From assembly GCA_937871685.1 (NCBI GenBank), contig CALMOL010000256.1:576-9540 (forward strand): a stretch of 8,965 bases of DNA, given 5' to 3'. The notes beneath the pieces were generated by a model. The model did not search any database, had not been told where the DNA came from, and was given only the letters and a program-made list of their open reading frames with translations. The position numbers and the translations under genes are program-made. Positions 6,492-8,965 of the stretch are shown in pieces; position 1 is the stretch's first letter, and each line of letters begins with the position of its first letter. Source of the DNA: an uncultured Verrucomicrobiota bacterium. GTDB taxonomy: Bacteria > Verrucomicrobiota > Verrucomicrobiia > Chthoniobacterales > SZAS-18.

Positions 6492-6809
6492 ATGTCCCTG
6501 CTGAACCGCCGCCCCGCTGCCGCTGGCTCCTCTGGCCAGAAGCTCTCGCGCGAATTCACGATCGGCAATCGCCTGGGCCTGCACGCCCGGCCTTGCGCGC
6601 GCTTCGTGAAGGCCACCTCGCGCTACAAGGCCGAGATTTCCGTGGAGAAGGATGGCGAGCAGGTCAACGGCAAGAGCATCATGGGCCTCATGATGCTCGC
6701 CGCCGGCAACGGCACCGTGATTCGCGTGACGGCCGAGGGCTCCGACGCCGAGCGCGCGCTCGACGAGCTGGCCGCGCTGATCGAAAGGCGCTTTGACGAG
6801 GAAGTGTGA
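6492..6809 (+). CDS. ptsH: Phosphocarrier protein HPr
   Basis: HPr takes phosphate from enzyme I on a histidine and passes it on; in bacteria with HprK it is also phosphorylated on a serine as a regulatory switch. The 105-residue protein has the active-site sequence 'NRLGLHARPCARFVK' with H31 and R33 (equivalent to His15 and Arg17). The regulatory site is 'GKSIMGLMML' with S62 exactly 31 residues after the histidine, as for His15/Ser46. Both phosphorylation sites are therefore intact. Compared with the standard protein of about 88 residues it has an N-terminal tail of about 16 residues rich in Ala, Ser and Arg. There is no later start codon before the domain. A Cys stands where Ala is usual after HARP. 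The ATG is preceded by CTGCCCC and no Shine-Dalgarno sequence. ptsI follows directly, so the two are surely co-transcribed. Confidence 0.95.
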   Translation: MSLLNRRPAAAGSSGQKLSREFTIGNRLGLHARPCARFVKATSRYKAEISVEKDGEQVNGKSIMGLMMLAAGNGTVIRVTAEGSDAERALDELAALIERRFDEEV

Positions 6810-6832
6810 GCGATTCTGTTCGGGGCCAAACC

Positions 6833-8599
6833 ATGGCCTCCTCACCTCGCGAAGAACGCCGTTTCCAGGGGCAGGGCGTCTCGCCGGGCGTCGCCCGCGG
6901 CATGGCCTACGTCCACCGGCCGGCGCACGATGAGGTGCCGAGCTATCCCCTCCCCGAGGGACGCGCCGAGGAGGAAATCGGCCGCCTGGAGAAGGCCATC
7001 GCCCAGACGCGGGCCCAGCTCACCGAGATCCAGGAGCGCCTCACGGGCGCCATCGGCGCCAAGGAAGCCGTCATCTTCGACGCGCACCTTCTCGTGCTGG
7101 AGGATCCCCTCCTGCTCGACGAGGTGGTGCGCGCCGTGCAGGACGAGCGCGTGAACGTCGAGTTTGCCGTTCACCGCACCGCGCACCGCCTCGCCGACGA
7201 GATGTCGCGCCTGAAGGACTCCTACCTGTCCGAGCGCGCGGCCGATATCCTCGACGTGGCGCGCCGCCTCCTCCAAAACCTTTCCGGCCGCTCGCATCCT
7301 GGCCTGGGCTTGATCCACGCCGAGCACATCCTCGTGGCGCACCACCTCACGCCCTCGGACACCGCGCAGCTCCCGCGCGAGTTCGTGCGCGGCTTCCTCA
7401 CCGAGGTCGGCTCCAAGAACGCCCACACCGCCATCCTCGCCCGCTCCCTCGGCCTGCCCGCCGTGAGCGGCCTGGCCAAGATTGACGGCGCCATCGAGAC
7501 GGGCGCCGAGATCCTCGTCGATGGCTGGCGGGGGCTCGTCATCGTCGATCCGCTGCCCGGCACGCTCCAGGAATACGACGAGTTCGAGCGCCGCCGCGCC
7601 CAGGCAGAGGAGGACCTCAACGCCCTGCGCGAAACCGCTTCCACCACGCGCGACGGCCGCCACCTCGTCCTCTCGTCCAACCTGGCCCTTTGCGACGACC
7701 TCCCGCTCATCTCCATGTGCGGCGCGGAGGGCGTGGGCCTTTACCGCACCGAGGTGTTCTTCTTCCAGCATGACGCGCTGCCGGACGAGGAGGCGCAATT
7801 CGAGAACTACGCCCGCGTGGCCGAGGCCGTGAAGCCCCACGGCGTCATCATCCGCACGCTCGACGTGGGGGGCGACAAGCCGCTCGACTGCCTCGACCAG
7901 CCCGCGGAGTCCAATCCGTTCCTCGGCCTGCGCGGCATCCGCCTCGCCCTGGAGCGGCGCGAGATGTTCCGCACGCAGATGCGCGCCATCCTGCGGGCGA
8001 GCGCCGTGGGCGAGGTGAAAATGATGTTTCCGATGATCTCGGGCGTGGCCGAGCTGCGCCACGCGATGCAGCTCCTGGAGGAATGCCGCGGCGAGTTGCG
8101 CGCCGAGGGCCGCTCCTTCGACGAAAAGATGGAAGTCGGCATCATGATCGAGGTGCCCGCCGCCGCCCTGTGCGCCGCGGACCTCGCGCGCGAGGGCATC
8201 CAATTCTTCTCCATCGGCACCAACGACCTCACGCAATACACCCTCGCCGTGGATCGGCTCAACGAGGGCGTCGCCGCCCTCCACGACCACGCGCACCCGG
8301 CCGTGATCCGCCTGATCCGCCTCGTGGCCGACGCCGGTCACGAGGCTGGCCTGTGGGTGGGCCTTTGCGGCGAGATGGCGTCCGACCTCGCGATGGTGCC
8401 GCTTCTCCTCGGGCTCGGGCTCGACGAGCTGAGCGCCGCCTCGCTGATGGTGCCGCGCATCAAGCGTGCCGTGCAAAGCCTCGACATGGCCGAGTGCCGC
8501 GCCCTGGCCCAGCACGCCCTGACCCTGCCCGACCCTTGCGCCGTGACCGCCGCTTGCGAGGCGCTGGCCCGCGAGCGCTACGGCGACCTGCTGGGGTGA
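6833..8599 (+). CDS. ptsI: PEP-protein phosphotransferase, enzyme I of the PTS
   Basis: Enzyme I uses phosphoenolpyruvate to phosphorylate itself and then HPr. The 588-residue product is full length for the family (about 570-590). Using numbering from the ATG at 6833, the N-terminal domain starts at 'FQGQGVSPGVARGMAYV' and contains the phosphohistidine loop 'GSKNAHTAILARSLG' (H198). The PEP-binding barrel shows 'GLYRTEVFFF' (R305), 'RTLDVGGDKPL', 'GLRGIRLAL', 'MIEVPAAAL', 'FSIGTNDLTQYTLAVDRLNE' and the active-site cysteine in 'GLCGEMASD' (C512). The loop normally reads G-[GS]-x-T-S-H, while here it is S-K-N-A-H, though the histidine is kept. A GTG at 6806 overlaps the ptsH stop and adds nine residues. 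I prefer the ATG because it starts closer to the domain. A GGGG run seven bases before it may be a weak ribosome-binding site. No PTS permease is present nearby, so the chain looks regulatory. Confidence 0.95.
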   Translation: MASSPREERRFQGQGVSPGVARGMAYVHRPAHDEVPSYPLPEGRAEEEIGRLEKAIAQTRAQLTEIQERLTGAIGAKEAVIFDAHLLVLEDPLLLDEVVRAVQDERVNVEFAVHRTAHRLADEMSRLKDSYLSERAADILDVARRLLQNLSGRSHPGLGLIHAEHILVAHHLTPSDTAQLPREFVRGFLTEVGSKNAHTAILARSLGLPAVSGLAKIDGAIETGAEILVDGWRGLVIVDPLPGTLQEYDEFERRRAQAEEDLNALRETASTTRDGRHLVLSSNLALCDDLPLISMCGAEGVGLYRTEVFFFQHDALPDEEAQFENYARVAEAVKPHGVIIRTLDVGGDKPLDCLDQPAESNPFLGLRGIRLALERREMFRTQMRAILRASAVGEVKMMFPMISGVAELRHAMQLLEECRGELRAEGRSFDEKMEVGIMIEVPAAALCAADLAREGIQFFSIGTNDLTQYTLAVDRLNEGVAALHDHAHPAVIRLIRLVADAGHEAGLWVGLCGEMASDLAMVPLLLGLGLDELSAASLMVPRIKRAVQSLDMAECRALAQHALTLPDPCAVTAACEALARERYGDLLG

Positions 8600-8655
8600 G
8601 CCGCCTCCATTCGCGCCGGCCCCGATCAACCCCCGCGCGCGAGTTCACGCGCCTC

Positions 8656-8780
8656 CCTCATCAGCGCTGCCCGGTGGGTAAGCAGATCAAGGGGAAGGTG
8701 CACAACCTCACCGCCTGCGGCGCCTTCGTTGAGATCGAGGAAGGCATCGCCGGCCGGCGCACGTCTCGAAAGTCCGGCGG
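8656..8780 (+). pseudogene. Fragment of an S1 RNA-binding domain, frame broken
   Basis: In one frame, 8668-8754 reads CPVGKQIKGKVHNLTACG followed by AFVEIEEGIAG, which matches the first half of an S1 domain as found in the middle domains of ribosomal protein S1 ('yPvGt.v.GkV.n.tdyGAFVeLe.GveGLvHvSeMSW'). After the second Gly the frame is lost. A one-base loss in the codons for the next Leu-Val/Ala would restore H-V-S at 8760-8768, and the following SDMSW-like part also seems to lack bases. No upstream domain, start codon or ribosome-binding site belongs to this fragment. It is either a decayed gene remnant, a chimeric join or error-rich sequence near a contig end; the G-run tail after it favours the last. 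Confidence 0.5.
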
Positions 8781-8800
8781 CGCTTCTTGTTCGAGGCCAA

Positions 8801-8965
8801 ATGGATCAGGAAGTTCCAGAGATCGAGCGCTCGCGCGACGGAGCAGGTGAAACATCCAGCTCCGAGCCAGCGCAACCGAAGCCCACGCCAACAGAAGCGG
8901 GGGGGGGCCGTTGGGGGCGGCCCCCGGGGGGGGGCGGGGGGTTTTGGGGCGAGCCGGGGAGGGCG
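8801..8965 (+). CDS. Possible start of a further gene, truncated by the window end
   Basis: From the ATG at 8801 a frame stays open to the last base (55 codons). It begins MDQEVPEIERSRDGAGETS and continues SSEPAQPKPTPTEAG, an acidic, Pro/Ser-rich opening that could be a real protein N-terminus. After that it runs into G-tract sequence giving only Gly, Arg and Pro. GAGG lies four bases upstream, a weak ribosome-binding site. I recognise no family. Because the surrounding sequence looks unreliable, the frame may be accidental. Confidence 0.22.
   Translation, partial: MDQEVPEIERSRDGAGETSSSEPAQPKPTPTEAGGGRWGRPPGGGGGFWGEPGRA
8899..8965. other. G-run low-complexity tail, probable low-quality contig end
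   Basis: The last 67 bases are dominated by G runs: nine at 8899-8907, five at 8913-8917, nine at 8926-8934, six at 8936-8941 and four at 8946-8949. Nothing like it occurs elsewhere in the window. The pattern looks like sequencing or assembly error at the end of a contig rather than biology. G-quadruplex potential is formally present but should not be believed without independent reads. Confidence 0.6.

Noticed and set aside
6842..8629. Minus-strand open frame of about 595 codons opposite ptsI
   Set aside because: Shadow of ptsI caused by GC-rich third positions; no motif, low-complexity composition.
8845..8860. VKHP in a third frame as continuation of the S1 domain
   Set aside because: The distance from the HVS motif is about 20 residues too long and the intervening sequence does not resemble S1; a chance match.
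8899..8949. G-quadruplex regulatory element
   Set aside because: The G runs occur only at the window end beside broken coding sequence, so sequencing error is the better explanation.

Overview
The window is a GC-rich stretch of bacterial chromosome. The gene content suggests a Gram-negative, LPS-making bacterium, most likely from the Verrucomicrobiota or a relative in the PVC group. This is inferred from three things: Lpt transport genes, an HprK/HPr/enzyme I regulatory phosphotransferase set, and an exported protein carrying a short 'h.DG..h.V...P...LP' motif that I associate with that group. It is not a phylogenetic test. I see no tRNA, rRNA, CRISPR, phage or transposase signal.

Layout, left to right. 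(1) 2-463 is the 3' end of an lptA/OstA-like gene. (2) 563-1327 is lptB, and 1488-2195 encodes a long-form ribosome hibernation factor (hpf). (3) A convergent gene on the minus strand, 2218-2928, encodes an exported protein of unknown function. (4) 3059-4135 is pheA (chorismate mutase, prephenate dehydratase, ACT). It converges on a DUF2721-type membrane protein gene, 4163-4780 minus. (5) A divergent start at 4834 opens a plus-strand run: a small HEAT-like protein, hprK (5377-6354), ptsH (6492-6809) and ptsI (6833-8599). (6) 8600-8965 holds a broken piece of an S1 RNA-binding domain, a possible partial gene start, and a G-run tail that looks like a poor-quality contig end.

How the genes fit together. 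lptA and lptB serve LPS export. The order lptA-lptB-hpf followed by PTS regulators resembles the proteobacterial rpoN locus (lptA-lptB-rpoN-hpf-ptsN-rapZ-npr), but rpoN is absent and a roughly 3 kb block (exported protein, pheA, DUF2721, HEAT) lies between hpf and hprK. HprK, HPr (with both the His and the Ser phosphorylation sites) and enzyme I form a complete regulatory chain. No sugar permease is present in the window.

The intergenic gaps are the least ordinary part. Three contain different short repetitive tracts: an inverted CGGAGG-type repeat (471-543), five heptads of TTNTCAC type (4146-4180) that also encode the end of the DUF2721 gene, and a 75-base A-free tract just before ptsH (6417-6491). 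Three start codons share the same upstream GCCCC instead of a Shine-Dalgarno sequence. hprK has a hairpin ending at its start codon, and a perfect 14-bp palindrome resembling a cre or LacI-family operator follows pheA.
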